NCBI RefSeq assembly: GCF_900101495.1
Contig: NZ_FMUS01000003.1
Coordinates: forward strand, 124,001-188,000
Reading direction: 5' to 3'
DNA length: 64,000 bases
DNA from: Alkaliphilus peptidifermentans DSM 18978
GTDB taxonomy: Bacteria > Bacillota > Clostridia > Peptostreptococcales > Natronincolaceae
Part shown: in pieces, positions 19,280-28,113 of the stretch
How the letters are laid out: each line of letters begins with the position of its first letter
Position numbering within the stretch: the stretch's first letter is position 1
Notes under the pieces: generated by a model
Databases searched by the model: none
Told to the model about the DNA's origin: nothing
The model's input: only the letters and a program-made list of their open reading frames with translations
Program-made: the position numbers and the translations under genes

Positions 19280-19450
19280 ATGGTTACAAAGGAAAAACTT
19301 ACTCGAATTAATGAGTTGGCTAGAATAGCAAAAAATGGAGAGCTTACTGATGAAGAGAAAAGTGAGCAGAAGGCATTAAGAGAAGAATATATAGAGGCTT
19401 TCCGTAAGACCTTTAAGAAACAGTTGGAAAGCATAGAGCTTGTTGATTAA
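19280..19450 (+). CDS. YnzC/DUF896 family protein
   Basis: 56 residues: MVTKEKLTRINELARIAKNG, then ELTDEEKSEQKALREEYIEA, ending IELVD. This is the two-helix DUF896/YnzC pattern (INELA...K...GLTxEE...EQxxLRxxYI) as I know it from B. subtilis YnzC. The function is not established; the B. subtilis paralogue yneB/ynzC context is linked to SOS genes. The ribosome site is GAAGGAG, 9 bases before the ATG. It is too short for many ORF callers. A terminator follows at 19466. Confidence 0.85.
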   Translation: MVTKEKLTRINELARIAKNGELTDEEKSEQKALREEYIEAFRKTFKKQLESIELVD

Positions 19451-19465
19451 TTTAATAGTCTAAAG

Positions 19466-19505
19466 GATGGAAACTGTATTTTTATTCAGTTTCCATCGCA
19501 TTTTT
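19466..19505 (+). terminator. Terminator after ynzC-like gene
   Basis: 11-pair stem GATGGAAACTG / CAGTTTCCATC with a 10-base loop, then GCATTTTTT. Confidence 0.85.
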
Positions 19506-19605
19506 TGACAAAAGTTCTCCACTTTTAAAGGAATTAATAAATTAGTATCGAATAAAATAAGTAAATAAAATACTTTTACTTTATATTAAAAAAGGAGGGA
19601 ATAAT

Positions 19606-20064
19606 ATGGCAGAGAGACAATATGTAATATTTAAGTTAGATAAAGAGGAATACGGTGTTGACATTATGCACGTAAAAGAAATCAGTGAGTTTAAAGAAAG
19701 TGTAAAAATTCCTAACTCACCCAAATTTGTAGATGGAATTATTAACTATCGTGGTGTCATTACTCCCATTATTAACCTTCGTAGAAAATTTCATTTAGAG
19801 TTAAAGGAAAATACAGCAGATGTGCGAATTATAATAATTAACTTAAGTGAGAAACAGGTAGGATTTATTGTAGACGATGCCTCACAGGTTTTAACCATTG
19901 ATGAAAAGGACATAGATCCTGCACCAGACTTAATAGCTGACATTGATCAAAGATTTATTAGTGGTATCGCTAAGGTAGATGAAAGAATGGTAATATTATT
20001 AGATTTAGAAAAAGTATTAAGTGAAGAAGAAAAGAAAAATATTGAAATGTTGGACAATATGTAG
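19606..20064 (+). CDS. cheW: Chemotaxis coupling protein CheW
   Basis: 152 residues in a single CheW domain: QYVIFKLDKEEYGVDIMHVK, then IPNSPKFVDGIINYRGVITP with the conserved NxRG and PIINLRRKFHL. CheW links methyl-accepting receptors to the CheA kinase at the inner membrane face. The gene stands alone (terminators or gaps on both sides) with an AAAGGAGGG site. The receptors at 30.5 and 58.4 kb are possible partners; cheA is not in the window. Confidence 0.93.
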   Translation: MAERQYVIFKLDKEEYGVDIMHVKEISEFKESVKIPNSPKFVDGIINYRGVITPIINLRRKFHLELKENTADVRIIIINLSEKQVGFIVDDASQVLTIDEKDIDPAPDLIADIDQRFISGIAKVDERMVILLDLEKVLSEEEKKNIEMLDNM

Positions 20065-20209
20065 GATATTTGTCTTTGAAAAAAAAATGACACCTTCTGT
20101 TGTTTAATTATTATTGAATGTCTCCAAGAAAGAGCAAATTTCTTTTCTCCTATTGTTTATAATAGGACACACAATATTTAGTGTTCATTATAAATAAAGG
20201 GGGAAAAGT

Positions 20210-20692
20210 ATGAAGAAGATAGTTGTACTAATCTTACTATTAGGATTATTTGCTGCCCATCATCATAATATTTTTGCTGCTCTTCATGAACATGATAAAA
20301 ATTTATATGAAGAGGAAGTTAAGGATAGATTTGAAGAAATATTTCTTCAAAGGGCTAAACTTTTTAATAGTCTATTAACAGAAAATGATTTAAAGCCAAT
20401 AGAAATTAAGGTTGAACTAGAAAAACTAGAAACAGATCCTTTATTAAGTGAAGATGTAGAGATTTTTACACATATAATGGAAGAACCAACATGTTATGAA
20501 TTAATAAATGGCTTTAATATACAAGAATTTAAAGTTGTTGGACTAAAAAATAACATAGTAATGATAGAAGTAGTATTACTGTGGGAGTTAATGGGTTTAA
20601 ATGAAATCACCTTTGAGGAAATTACTTATAATGTTGAAATGATAAAAAAACAAGATGAATGGTTATTGATGGATTATCGTCTTGTTAGATGA
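20210..20692 (+). CDS. Secreted hypothetical protein
   Basis: 160 residues with an N-terminal signal peptide (MKKIVVLILLLGLFAAHHHN, possible cleavage after IFAA near residue 25). The mature part is acidic, with alternating helices and strands ending ITYNVEMIKKQDEWLLMDYR. This end looks like the lipocalin/NTF2-like pattern in which a final strand reads DEWLLxDYR, so a cone-fold domain is plausible but inferred. The ribosome site is GGGGGAAAA. There is no operon partner. Unknown function. Confidence 0.65.
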   Translation: MKKIVVLILLLGLFAAHHHNIFAALHEHDKNLYEEEVKDRFEEIFLQRAKLFNSLLTENDLKPIEIKVELEKLETDPLLSEDVEIFTHIMEEPTCYELINGFNIQEFKVVGLKNNIVMIEVVLLWELMGLNEITFEEITYNVEMIKKQDEWLLMDYRLVR

Positions 20693-20706
20693 ATGAGAGT
20701 TATTAC

Positions 20707-20812
20707 AAAATCCAGACCTGCGTATTTCTGTATACGATGCGTTGGCTGGATTTTCTTGCGCCTCGACACTGTCGAATTTGAAGAAAATATAAATGAGTTT
20801 TTTCAACAATGT
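20707..20812. repeat. MITE-like palindromic element, copy 2 (shorter)
   Basis: AAAATCCAG / CTGGATTTT (20707-20715, 20746-20754) encloses GTATACGATGCGTTGG. It is followed by TTCTTGCGCCTCGA, matching the right half of the element at 17676-17799, and then by TTTTTTCAACAA. It lies after the 20210-20692 gene and before degS. A fragment with the same TTTTT(C/A)AACAACCTCA end is seen at 45459-45471. Confidence 0.65.
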
Positions 20813-20975
20813 TAGCATTATATATCTATGTTTTTAATCCTATTTCATTGAAAAAGCTATATTGTAGTCATAAAGTCCTAATCCTTTTAAGTTTTATAAT
20901 TAACCCTTTAAAATAGAGGAAATTGTTATTTAGTGAAGAAATATGAAATTTAGAGAATGTTTCGAGGTGGATATT

Positions 20976-22127
20976 ATGTCAAATGGAACTGTTGATGTTG
21001 AGCATATGAATATGATATTAAATAAAACAATTTCTGCTATAGAAGAGAGCCAAGAGGCTATATTTGATATCGCAGAAAATGCACGTAAAGAGTGTAATGC
21101 TCTAAAAAGAAAGCTTGAAGAAATCAAAGTAAAAATGCATGGAATTATTGCTGAGGTGGAAAAAATTGAATCACAAGAGAAGAAAAGCAGAAATAGGCTT
21201 CTAGATGTTAGTAAAGATTTTGTTAAGTATCGGGAAGATGATATACGGACGGCCTATGAAAAAGCAAACCAGCTTCAAATAAAGCTAATACTTATAAGAC
21301 AGCAAGAAAATGATCTATTTAGATTGAGAAATGAAGTGGAAATGCGTTATCGGAATTCAGAGGAAATATTAAGAAAAGCTGAGGCCCTTATATCTAAGAT
21401 AGGAGTGGCCATGGAATATTTATCGGGAAATCTTCAAGATATAAGTAGCACATTAGAGGATATCCAACAGAGGCAAAACTTTGGAAAAAACATCATTAGG
21501 GCTCAAGAGGAAGAACGACAGAGGGTCGCTAGAGATATTCATGATGGACCAGCACAAGCCCTAGCCAATGTTACCATTAAAGCAGAAATATGCGAAAAAT
21601 TAGTTGATATTGATAAAGAGAGGGCTAAGACAGAGCTACAGGAATTGAGAATTGTTCTAAGGGATAGCATCAAAGATATAAGAAAAATCATTTATAATCT
21701 ACGACCAATGTCATTGGACGATCTTGGATTTATTCCAACAATACAAAGGTATATAGAGGGCTTTCAGAAAGAATCAGGTATTACTGTAGATTTTATTATT
21801 TTATCACAGCTAACAGTAGAAGATCCTATAAAAAACCTTTCGATTTTTAGAATAATTCAAGAGGCTTTAAATAATGTTAGGAAACACTCAAAGGCAAAGC
21901 AGGTTAAGATAAGGCTAGAAATGTCCATAAAAAATATAACTTTATCAGTTGCTGATGATGGAATGGGCTTTAATACAGAGGAAGGGGCATTTCAGATAAG
22001 GAGTGATGGGGGGTTCGGTCTTTTTAATATTCGTGAGAGAGTAGAATTGCTTAACGGAACTCTTCAAATCAAAAGTGAATTAAATAAAGGTACTAGAATA
22101 ACTGCAATAATTCCAAATGAAGAATAG
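20976..22127 (+). CDS. degS: DegS-like sensor histidine kinase
   Basis: 383 residues, no membrane segment. A long coiled-coil sensor region (about 20-180) precedes the HisKA_3 motif EEERQRVARDIHDGPAQALA and a HATPase domain with IIQEALNNVRKHSKA and GGFGLFNIRERV. This is the cytoplasmic DegS architecture of Firmicutes, which phosphorylates DegU. The ATG at 20976 is chosen from CGAGGTGG 4-5 bases upstream. The cognate regulator gene starts 12 bases after its stop codon. Confidence 0.92.
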   Translation: MSNGTVDVEHMNMILNKTISAIEESQEAIFDIAENARKECNALKRKLEEIKVKMHGIIAEVEKIESQEKKSRNRLLDVSKDFVKYREDDIRTAYEKANQLQIKLILIRQQENDLFRLRNEVEMRYRNSEEILRKAEALISKIGVAMEYLSGNLQDISSTLEDIQQRQNFGKNIIRAQEEERQRVARDIHDGPAQALANVTIKAEICEKLVDIDKERAKTELQELRIVLRDSIKDIRKIIYNLRPMSLDDLGFIPTIQRYIEGFQKESGITVDFIILSQLTVEDPIKNLSIFRIIQEALNNVRKHSKAKQVKIRLEMSIKNITLSVADDGMGFNTEEGAFQIRSDGGFGLFNIRERVELLNGTLQIKSELNKGTRITAIIPNEE

Positions 22128-22139
22128 GGAGGTATAATA

Positions 22140-22790
22140 ATGGGAAAAATCAAATTGTTATTGGTGGATGATCATTCATTAGTGAGGCAGGGCTTAAAAC
22201 AAATATTAGAGTTAGAGGATGATTTGGAAATTGTTGGACAGGCTGGAGATGGTGAAGAAGCAATCATAAAGGTACAAAACCTCAGGCCGGATATTGTGCT
22301 TCTTGACATTAATATGCCAAAACTAAATGGAATTCAAACCTTAAGACGTTTGAAGGATATGAACAATACGATAAAGATTATTATGTTGACCTTCCATGAA
22401 GACCAAGAGTACCTTTTTGAAACTTTAAATCTTGGTGCAAATGGGTATGTCTTAAAGGATGCTGAAAGTGAGAGCTTGATAAAGGCCATCAGAGATGTAT
22501 ACAATGGTTCTTCATATATACATCCTTCATTGGCATCTGGACTAGCCTTAGAAATGAATAGAAGAGATGTTTCTAATAAACATTCAAGTAGTAATAAGCT
22601 AACAAGAAGAGAGTATGAGGTACTAACCCTTATAGCCGATGGACTAAACAATAAAGAAATTGCTGGAAGCTTATACATAAGTGAAAAGACTGTAAAGAAT
22701 CATGTTTCAAATATATTTAAAAAAATAAACGTTAATGATCGAACGCAAGCAGCCATTTATGCATATAAGCAAAACATAAAAAAAATTTAA
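22140..22790 (+). CDS. degU: DegU-like response regulator (NarL family)
   Basis: 216 residues: receiver domain (about 1-125; acidic pair in LLVDDHSLVRQGL, phosphoacceptor Asp in DIVLLDINMP, Lys in GYVLKDAE) and a C-terminal LuxR-type HTH (LTRREYEVLTLIADGLNNKE, then ISEKTVKNHVSNIFKK). DegS-phosphorylated DegU controls exoenzymes, motility and biofilm genes in Bacillus; the regulon here is unknown. The ribosome site is GGGAGG, between the two genes. Confidence 0.93.
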   Translation: MGKIKLLLVDDHSLVRQGLKQILELEDDLEIVGQAGDGEEAIIKVQNLRPDIVLLDINMPKLNGIQTLRRLKDMNNTIKIIMLTFHEDQEYLFETLNLGANGYVLKDAESESLIKAIRDVYNGSSYIHPSLASGLALEMNRRDVSNKHSSSNKLTRREYEVLTLIADGLNNKEIAGSLYISEKTVKNHVSNIFKKINVNDRTQAAIYAYKQNIKKI

Positions 22791-22854
22791 ATTATGATAT
22801 ATTTTTCAATTAAGGACTATCAAGTATTTAATTTGCTCTTTAAAAGGGAAAAAG

Positions 22855-22883
22855 TTGACATTTATTTTATATAAATATAATAT
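22855..22883 (+). promoter_or_regulatory. Sigma-A promoter of the M18 aminopeptidase
   Basis: TTGACA at 22855-22860. Downstream, TAATAT (17-base spacer) overlaps TATAAT (15-base spacer). Confidence 0.55.
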
Positions 22884-22939
22884 TAATGTAACATATAAAA
22901 TTTATTTTATGATTAAATATTTGGAGGGAAGAATCTAAT

Positions 22940-24361
22940 ATGACAATTGAAGAGCAAGGAAAGAAGCTGCAGGAAAAGTTAACAAAGGAGTTTAAGAATG
23001 CATGGGAACAGCTTGAGAATAATGAGATGGATGAAGTATTTGCCTTGGGTGAAGCCTACAAAAATTTTATGGACAAAGGGAAAACCGAAAGGGAATGTGT
23101 TCATGAAATAGTAAGAAAGGCTAAGGAAAATGGTTTTATTTCTCTTGAAGAAGCTATGTCAATTGGTACCTTAAAGCAAGGAGAAAAGATATATGCTATT
23201 AATCGAGATAAAGCGGTTGCACTATTCGTACTTGGGAAAGAAGATATAGAGAATGGTGGAATGAGAATAGTTGGTTCGCATTTAGATGCTCCTCGATTAG
23301 ATTTAAAAGCATGTCCTCTATACGAAGATGGTGGTCTTGCTTTACTTAAAACCCATTACTATGGTGGCATTAAGAAATATCAATGGGTTGCTATTCCATT
23401 AGCACTTCATGGTGTAATATATAGGAATAATGGTGAAAAACTTAATATTGTAATTGGTGAGGACGAGAATGACCCAGTTTTTTATATCACTGATCTATTA
23501 CCTCATTTGGCTGCAGATCAAATGAAAAAAACAATGGGTGAGGGAATTACAGGTGAGGGCTTAAACATATTGATTGGTAACATTCCATTTGATGGAAAAG
23601 ATCTTAATGAGAGAGTTAAGCTTAATATACTAAATATATTACACGAAAAATATGGTATTGTTGAAGAAGATTTTACAGTAGCAGAAATTGAGATTGTACC
23701 TGCAGGAAAGGCTCGTGATGTTGGATTAGATCGTAGCATGATTGCTGCCCATGGTCATGATGACCGAGTGTGCTCCTATGCAGCCCTTAAGGCTGTTTTA
23801 GAGATTGAAAATCCCAATACTACAGTAGTAGGTCTGTTTGTTGATAAGGAAGAAGTAGGTAGCATGGGGAATACTGGGATGGAATCTATGTTTTTTGAAA
23901 ATGTAGTGGCAGAACTGCTTGCACTTCAGGGAAAGGACAGTCATTTAGCCATTCGTAGAGCTTTTAAAAACACAAAAGTATTATCAGGTGATGTAACTGC
24001 TGCCTTTGATCCAACATATCCAGAAGTATTAGATAAAAAGAATGCTTCCTATGTAGGTAAAGGTGTAACTATTACTAAGTATACTGGTGTTAGGGGTAAA
24101 TCTGGCTCTAGTGATGCAAATGCAGAGTTTTTGGCTGAAATCAGAAAAATTTTCAATGACAATAATGTAACCTGGCAGGTGGGAGAACTAGGGAAGGTTG
24201 ATCAAGGTGGTGGAGGAACAATTGCATATATTTTAGCAAATTATGGGGCAGAGGTAGTTGACTGCGGAACCCCAATGCTAAGTATGCATGCACCAATGGA
24301 GTTAATTAGTAAGGTTGACCTCTATATGACATATAAAGGATATAAGGCTTTCTATAAATAA
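22940..24361 (+). CDS. M18 family aminopeptidase
   Basis: 473 residues. Metal-site motifs of the M18 (aspartyl aminopeptidase/aminopeptidase I) family are visible: VGSHLDAPRLDLK, HGHDDRVCSYAAL, DKEEVGSMGNTGMES and the C-terminal SMHAPMELISK. These tetrahedral dinuclear-zinc enzymes remove N-terminal (often acidic or neutral) residues from peptides in the cytosol, which fits a peptide- and amino-acid-fermenting life. The ribosome site is TGGAGGG. The gene has its own promoter and terminator. Confidence 0.93.
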   Translation: MTIEEQGKKLQEKLTKEFKNAWEQLENNEMDEVFALGEAYKNFMDKGKTERECVHEIVRKAKENGFISLEEAMSIGTLKQGEKIYAINRDKAVALFVLGKEDIENGGMRIVGSHLDAPRLDLKACPLYEDGGLALLKTHYYGGIKKYQWVAIPLALHGVIYRNNGEKLNIVIGEDENDPVFYITDLLPHLAADQMKKTMGEGITGEGLNILIGNIPFDGKDLNERVKLNILNILHEKYGIVEEDFTVAEIEIVPAGKARDVGLDRSMIAAHGHDDRVCSYAALKAVLEIENPNTTVVGLFVDKEEVGSMGNTGMESMFFENVVAELLALQGKDSHLAIRRAFKNTKVLSGDVTAAFDPTYPEVLDKKNASYVGKGVTITKYTGVRGKSGSSDANAEFLAEIRKIFNDNNVTWQVGELGKVDQGGGGTIAYILANYGAEVVDCGTPMLSMHAPMELISKVDLYMTYKGYKAFYK

Positions 24362-24370
24362 AACAGTTAA

Positions 24371-24406
24371 AAAGCTTCCAAACTATAAATGGAAGCTTTT
24401 TTTATT
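24371..24406 (+). terminator. Terminator after M18 aminopeptidase
   Basis: AAAGCTTCCA / TGGAAGCTTT stem with a 9-base loop, then a T run. Confidence 0.85.
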
Positions 24407-24481
24407 TATTTTAATGAAAAATGAAGGGAATAGCTGATTGATGTAGAAAAATAATATTAAATAATTATAAGGAGGTTTCTT

Positions 24482-25306
24482 ATGCAAATAATAACCGATA
24501 GTTCATGTGACCTACCCAAAAGTTATATTGATAAGTATAATATTTTAATCGTACCATTAAATATTGAAATAAATGAGGAAAACTATGTTGATGGCGTTAA
24601 TCTTAGCCATGAGGAATTTTTTAAGAAAATGGCAGAATCACCAACTCTACCTAAAACATCACAGCCTTCTCCACAAAGCTATTTAGATGCTTTTAAGGAA
24701 GGAGCTAAGAGGGCTAAGCAGATGCTCAGCATACATCTCTCTTCAAAGCTTAGTGGTACCTATGATGGGGCTCTGGCAACAAAAAAGATGACAGGCGATA
24801 ATGTAGAGGTATTTGACTCCTTAAGTGGGTCTTTAGGAGTTGGACTACAGGTTTTAAAGGCCTGCCAAATGGTTGAGGAAGGCCTTGAACTTAATAAAAT
24901 AGTTGAAAGACTAAAGGAATATCGTGAGCAAATGAAGGTATATGTTTATCTTGAGACCCTAGAAAATGCAGTTAAGGGGGGAAGGGTAAGCCGTACTAAA
25001 GAGATGGTGGCCAGTATTTTAAATCTTAGATTTGTCGTTCATGTTGAAGAAGGCTATGTAAAGGTTCTAAAAACCCTTAGAGGGAAAAAAAGAGCTGTAA
25101 GCTTTATGCTAGAAAAGCTAACAGCTGAAAAGGATGATTTTAAGGATAGAATTATTGGTATTACCCATTGTGATTGTCTAGAAGATGCAATTGCATTAAA
25201 GGACGAGATTATGAAAAGATTTAACCCAACCGATGTAATTATTACTACAATGGGTCCTGTTATAGGAACTCACGCTGGACATGGTGGACTACTTGTTTGT
25301 TTCTAA
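24482..25306 (+). CDS. DegV family (fatty-acid-binding) protein
   Basis: 274 residues. DSSCDLP near the N-terminus, the PKTSQPSPQSY segment, LSGTYDGA and the C-terminal ITTMGPVIGTHAGHGGLLVCF are diagnostic of DegV/FakB-type proteins, which bind a fatty acid between two domains. FakB members present fatty acids to the kinase FakA for phosphorylation. The ribosome site is AAGGAGG. No fakA is adjacent. The protein is complete. Confidence 0.92.
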   Translation: MQIITDSSCDLPKSYIDKYNILIVPLNIEINEENYVDGVNLSHEEFFKKMAESPTLPKTSQPSPQSYLDAFKEGAKRAKQMLSIHLSSKLSGTYDGALATKKMTGDNVEVFDSLSGSLGVGLQVLKACQMVEEGLELNKIVERLKEYREQMKVYVYLETLENAVKGGRVSRTKEMVASILNLRFVVHVEEGYVKVLKTLRGKKRAVSFMLEKLTAEKDDFKDRIIGITHCDCLEDAIALKDEIMKRFNPTDVIITTMGPVIGTHAGHGGLLVCF

Positions 25307-25342
25307 AAAATATATTTACTTAAACATTTTAATTTAATTTTA

Positions 25343-25378
25343 AAATGCTTCTGATGTTAATCAGAAGCATTTGCTTTT
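25343..25378. terminator. Shared terminator between degV and the LysR gene
   Basis: 12-pair stem AAATGCTTCTGA / TCAGAAGCATTT with a 6-base loop. It overlaps the last codons of the minus-strand LysR gene and can act on degV transcripts. Confidence 0.8.
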
Positions 25379-26271
25379 TGAAAATAATTAAAAACAAAGT
25401 TTTGAAATGTGGATTCCAATGGAGATGGATTTCTATACTTATGATAAACAAAATAGAATTTTCGTTCCAGATTTAAATCCTTAATTTTAAAAGACTTTAA
25501 CGATCCAGCCTTTAACTCATCAGTAATGGCTTTCTGGGAGAGAAATGAGACACCTAGGCCACTGCGAATACATTGCTTTATAGCTTCTGTATTCTCAATA
25601 TAAGCAACTACATTAAGGGAACTAATATCAAATTTGAAATCTGCAAGCTTGCTTTCTACTAGCTTTCGAGTGCCAGAACCTATTTCACGGAAAATAAATC
25701 TCTCATTAAGTATTTCTTCAATACTTATTTCCTCATCAAAGGAAGCATATGTTGAAGTAGCTGGTGTTACCAGTACCAGTTCATCATTAATAAGCTCAAC
25801 ATAGTTTAACTGTGGATGAGGGATCTCTGCTCCAACAATACCAAAGTCTATTCTATCTTGAATAATTCCCTCCACCACCTGTTGAGAATCATAATGAAGC
25901 ATTTGAAAGGTAACATCGGGAAATTCTTTATTAAATTGACAAAATAATTGTGGAAGAATATATTGTTCAGGAATCGTACTGGATGCAATTTCTATATTAC
26001 CGACAATTTTACCTTTATATTCACCAAGCTTATAAATTGCACCATCCTTTAGATTAAGAATATTTAAAGCATAATCATAAAGAATATCTCCAGCCTTAGT
26101 TAAGGAAATTTTGCGATTTGTTCTGTTAATTAGTATAGTATTAAGTTCTTTTTCTAAATTAGCTATATGACTACTTACTGTTGGTTGTGTTAAATAAAGG
26201 TGATCTGCTGCCTTAGAAAAGCTTTTAAACTTAGCCACTGCAACAAAAGTTTCTAATTGTCTAAGATCCAT
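25357..26271 (-). CDS. LysR-family transcriptional regulator
   Basis: 304 residues: LysR HTH at the N-terminus (QLETFVAVAKFKSFSKAADH, then LTQPTVSSHIANLEKEL) and a periplasmic-binding-type effector domain (about 90-295). As I recall it, the stretch GEYKGKIVGNIEIASSTIPE, followed by EQYILPQLF, resembles the Clostridia group annotated as selenium-metabolism-associated LysR regulators. That sub-assignment is tentative, but it is interesting given the Sec protein at 38.7 kb. The neighbour upstream (also minus) is a cation efflux transporter, 39 bases away, so the two may be co-transcribed. Confidence 0.88.
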   Translation of the reverse strand: MDLRQLETFVAVAKFKSFSKAADHLYLTQPTVSSHIANLEKELNTILINRTNRKISLTKAGDILYDYALNILNLKDGAIYKLGEYKGKIVGNIEIASSTIPEQYILPQLFCQFNKEFPDVTFQMLHYDSQQVVEGIIQDRIDFGIVGAEIPHPQLNYVELINDELVLVTPATSTYASFDEEISIEEILNERFIFREIGSGTRKLVESKLADFKFDISSLNVVAYIENTEAIKQCIRSGLGVSFLSQKAITDELKAGSLKSFKIKDLNLERKFYFVYHKYRNPSPLESTFQNFVFNYFQKANASD

Positions 26272-26310
26272 AATATAAGCCCCCTATATTAATACAATTT
26301 ATGTTTAATT

Positions 26311-27231
26311 CTATCTTTGATTATGTTCACAGTCATTACAATAATGCTTTTCTTTTTTTTCTAGGCATGGATTCACATGAATTAAAACATCCTTTACATC
26401 TTCATTAGTTTTTATAACATTTACCTTCGCTCTTGCTGCAGCACCATGTCCTTCTTCAACTGTTATTTTAGGATCCACACAAATTTTCATATCTACAAAG
26501 TACTTAGACCCATATTGACGAACCTTAACATCTTGTACAGATTTTACACCCTCAGCATTTAATGCAGCACCTTCAATAGCATCAATAATATCTTTGTCAG
26601 GGGCTGTATCCATAAGACCTTTAATTGCCTCTATATATATGGTGACGGCAGTTTTTAATATTAGTAAGGATACAATAATACCTGCCAGTGGGTCCATAAA
26701 GGTATATCCAAATAAAGCACCAGCTATACCAATCAAAGTAGCTACTGATGAAAAGGCGTCAGATCTATGATGCCAGGCATCAGCTATAACGGCATTACTT
26801 TTTATTCTTTTCCCTACAGCCAACCCGTATTGATACATACCTTCTTTAACTATAATAGATAGAATGGCTGTATATATGGCTATTACTCCTGGAGGAGATA
26901 TTTCTCCAACTCTGATTATTTTTACCGCTTCATATCCAATCCCCAAAGCAGTAACAATTAATATAATTGCTAAAATTTTAGAGGTAATTGATTCCGCCCT
27001 ATGATGACCATAGGGATGGGACTCATCTGGAGGAAGATGTGCTATTTTTAGTCCCTGAAGTAATATTATGGTACCAATAAGATCAGAGGCTGAATGAATG
27101 GCATCTGCCAATAGAGCAGTACTACCAGCAAACATTCCTACTACACCCTTTATTATAGTAAGAAGCACATTACCTATAATGCTAATTATTGAAACTTTTT
27201 TTATTTCACCATAACGAATTTCATCATCCAT
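26311..27231 (-). CDS. Cation diffusion facilitator (CDF) metal transporter
   Basis: 306 residues. Six hydrophobic segments with CDF metal-site motifs: LLADAIHSASDLIGT in helix 2 (Asp/His pair) and VIADAWHHRSDAFSS in helix 5 (HxxxD). A C-terminal cytoplasmic domain has GVKSVQDVKVRQYGSKYFVD. A Cys/His-rich tail (HYCNDCEH) may bind metal. The family exports Zn, Fe, Mn or Co by proton antiport. The ATG at 27231 has AAAGGA 9 bases upstream; the GTG two codons earlier is too close to it. Confidence 0.92.
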   Translation of the reverse strand: MDDEIRYGEIKKVSIISIIGNVLLTIIKGVVGMFAGSTALLADAIHSASDLIGTIILLQGLKIAHLPPDESHPYGHHRAESITSKILAIILIVTALGIGYEAVKIIRVGEISPPGVIAIYTAILSIIVKEGMYQYGLAVGKRIKSNAVIADAWHHRSDAFSSVATLIGIAGALFGYTFMDPLAGIIVSLLILKTAVTIYIEAIKGLMDTAPDKDIIDAIEGAALNAEGVKSVQDVKVRQYGSKYFVDMKICVDPKITVEEGHGAAARAKVNVIKTNEDVKDVLIHVNPCLEKKEKHYCNDCEHNQR

Positions 27232-27337
27232 TAACACACATCCTTTACTAGTGATTGCTCCACACAGTAATTATTATCTGAATACGATTAAGAACATATG
27301 CAAATACTTATTAAAGAAGATAACAGGAGGAGCTATT

Positions 27338-27787
27338 ATGTCTAAGGTTGTTGATTTAAAAGATTATAAGGAACTTAAGCAAAGAGAATTTTTTATTAAC
27401 TGCTATCATTTTCTTAATCGAAATCTTAACAGTAAATTAGATGATTTATTATTGAATACAAACCAATATTTTGTAAATTTACTAATAAGGAATGACTATG
27501 ATTCAGGCTATGTAAGCTATTTTCAAGTTCCAATTATTACATTTATTGTAACAGTTTTTATCAGGAATAGCGATCTTGTTGATCATTTTCCAGAGATCCT
27601 ACAAATTGATAATGATTTGAATAAAACTTTATTTAGAAATACCCTAGTAAAAATTCTTGAAACAATGAATGATGAATGTGATTATAAAAAGGTTGACTTA
27701 CAGCTTAAGGACGAACTAGAAATAACCTTAGACTATATATTTGAAAATATTATGGAACTTGTTCCCTATAAAATAGTTTTTGTCTAA
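27338..27787 (+). CDS. Hypothetical cytoplasmic protein
   Basis: 149 residues starting MSKVVDLKDYKELKQREFFI. Mixed helical, with no signal peptide, cysteine motif or membrane helix. An AGGAGGAG site fixes the ATG at 27338; the frame stays open upstream to 27251, but without initiation signals. I do not recognise the family. It is divergent from the CDF gene and monocistronic, with a terminator-like hairpin downstream. Confidence 0.65.
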   Translation: MSKVVDLKDYKELKQREFFINCYHFLNRNLNSKLDDLLLNTNQYFVNLLIRNDYDSGYVSYFQVPIITFIVTVFIRNSDLVDHFPEILQIDNDLNKTLFRNTLVKILETMNDECDYKKVDLQLKDELEITLDYIFENIMELVPYKIVFV

Positions 27788-28113
27788 TAACATCATTCCT
27801 TATTATAGTAACAAATATTTAGTAAAATGAATAATAAAAAATGCGAAAGGAAAATATATCATCCTTTAATAATACAGTTTAATATATTTTCTTGATAAAT
27901 GAAAGAAAATTCATAGAAATCTTACTAAGTATTGGTAAGATTTTTTTGTGTTACTATATCTGAGGAAAATGTATAATTGCCTTAATTGATGCTTTATACA
28001 ATAAGGAATAACAATTTCAATTATTAAAATAGAGGTAAGCTTATAATTATTTTGATATAATTACTATAGTATAATTTACAATATCAAATAAAGTAAAAAT
28101 AAAGAGGTGCATT
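27788..28113. other. Intergenic region with terminator-like hairpin
   Basis: A hairpin AAATCTTAC / GTAAGATTT with a 9-base loop, then TTTT, lies at 27917-27947 and would end the preceding transcript. The rest is AT-rich, with TATAAT-like boxes near 28055 and 28069 that could start the SDR gene. Nothing else is visible. Confidence 0.6.

Noticed and set aside
22334-22678. Minus-strand 114-codon open frame opposite degU
   Set aside because: It lies entirely inside a clear response-regulator gene and has no start signal.
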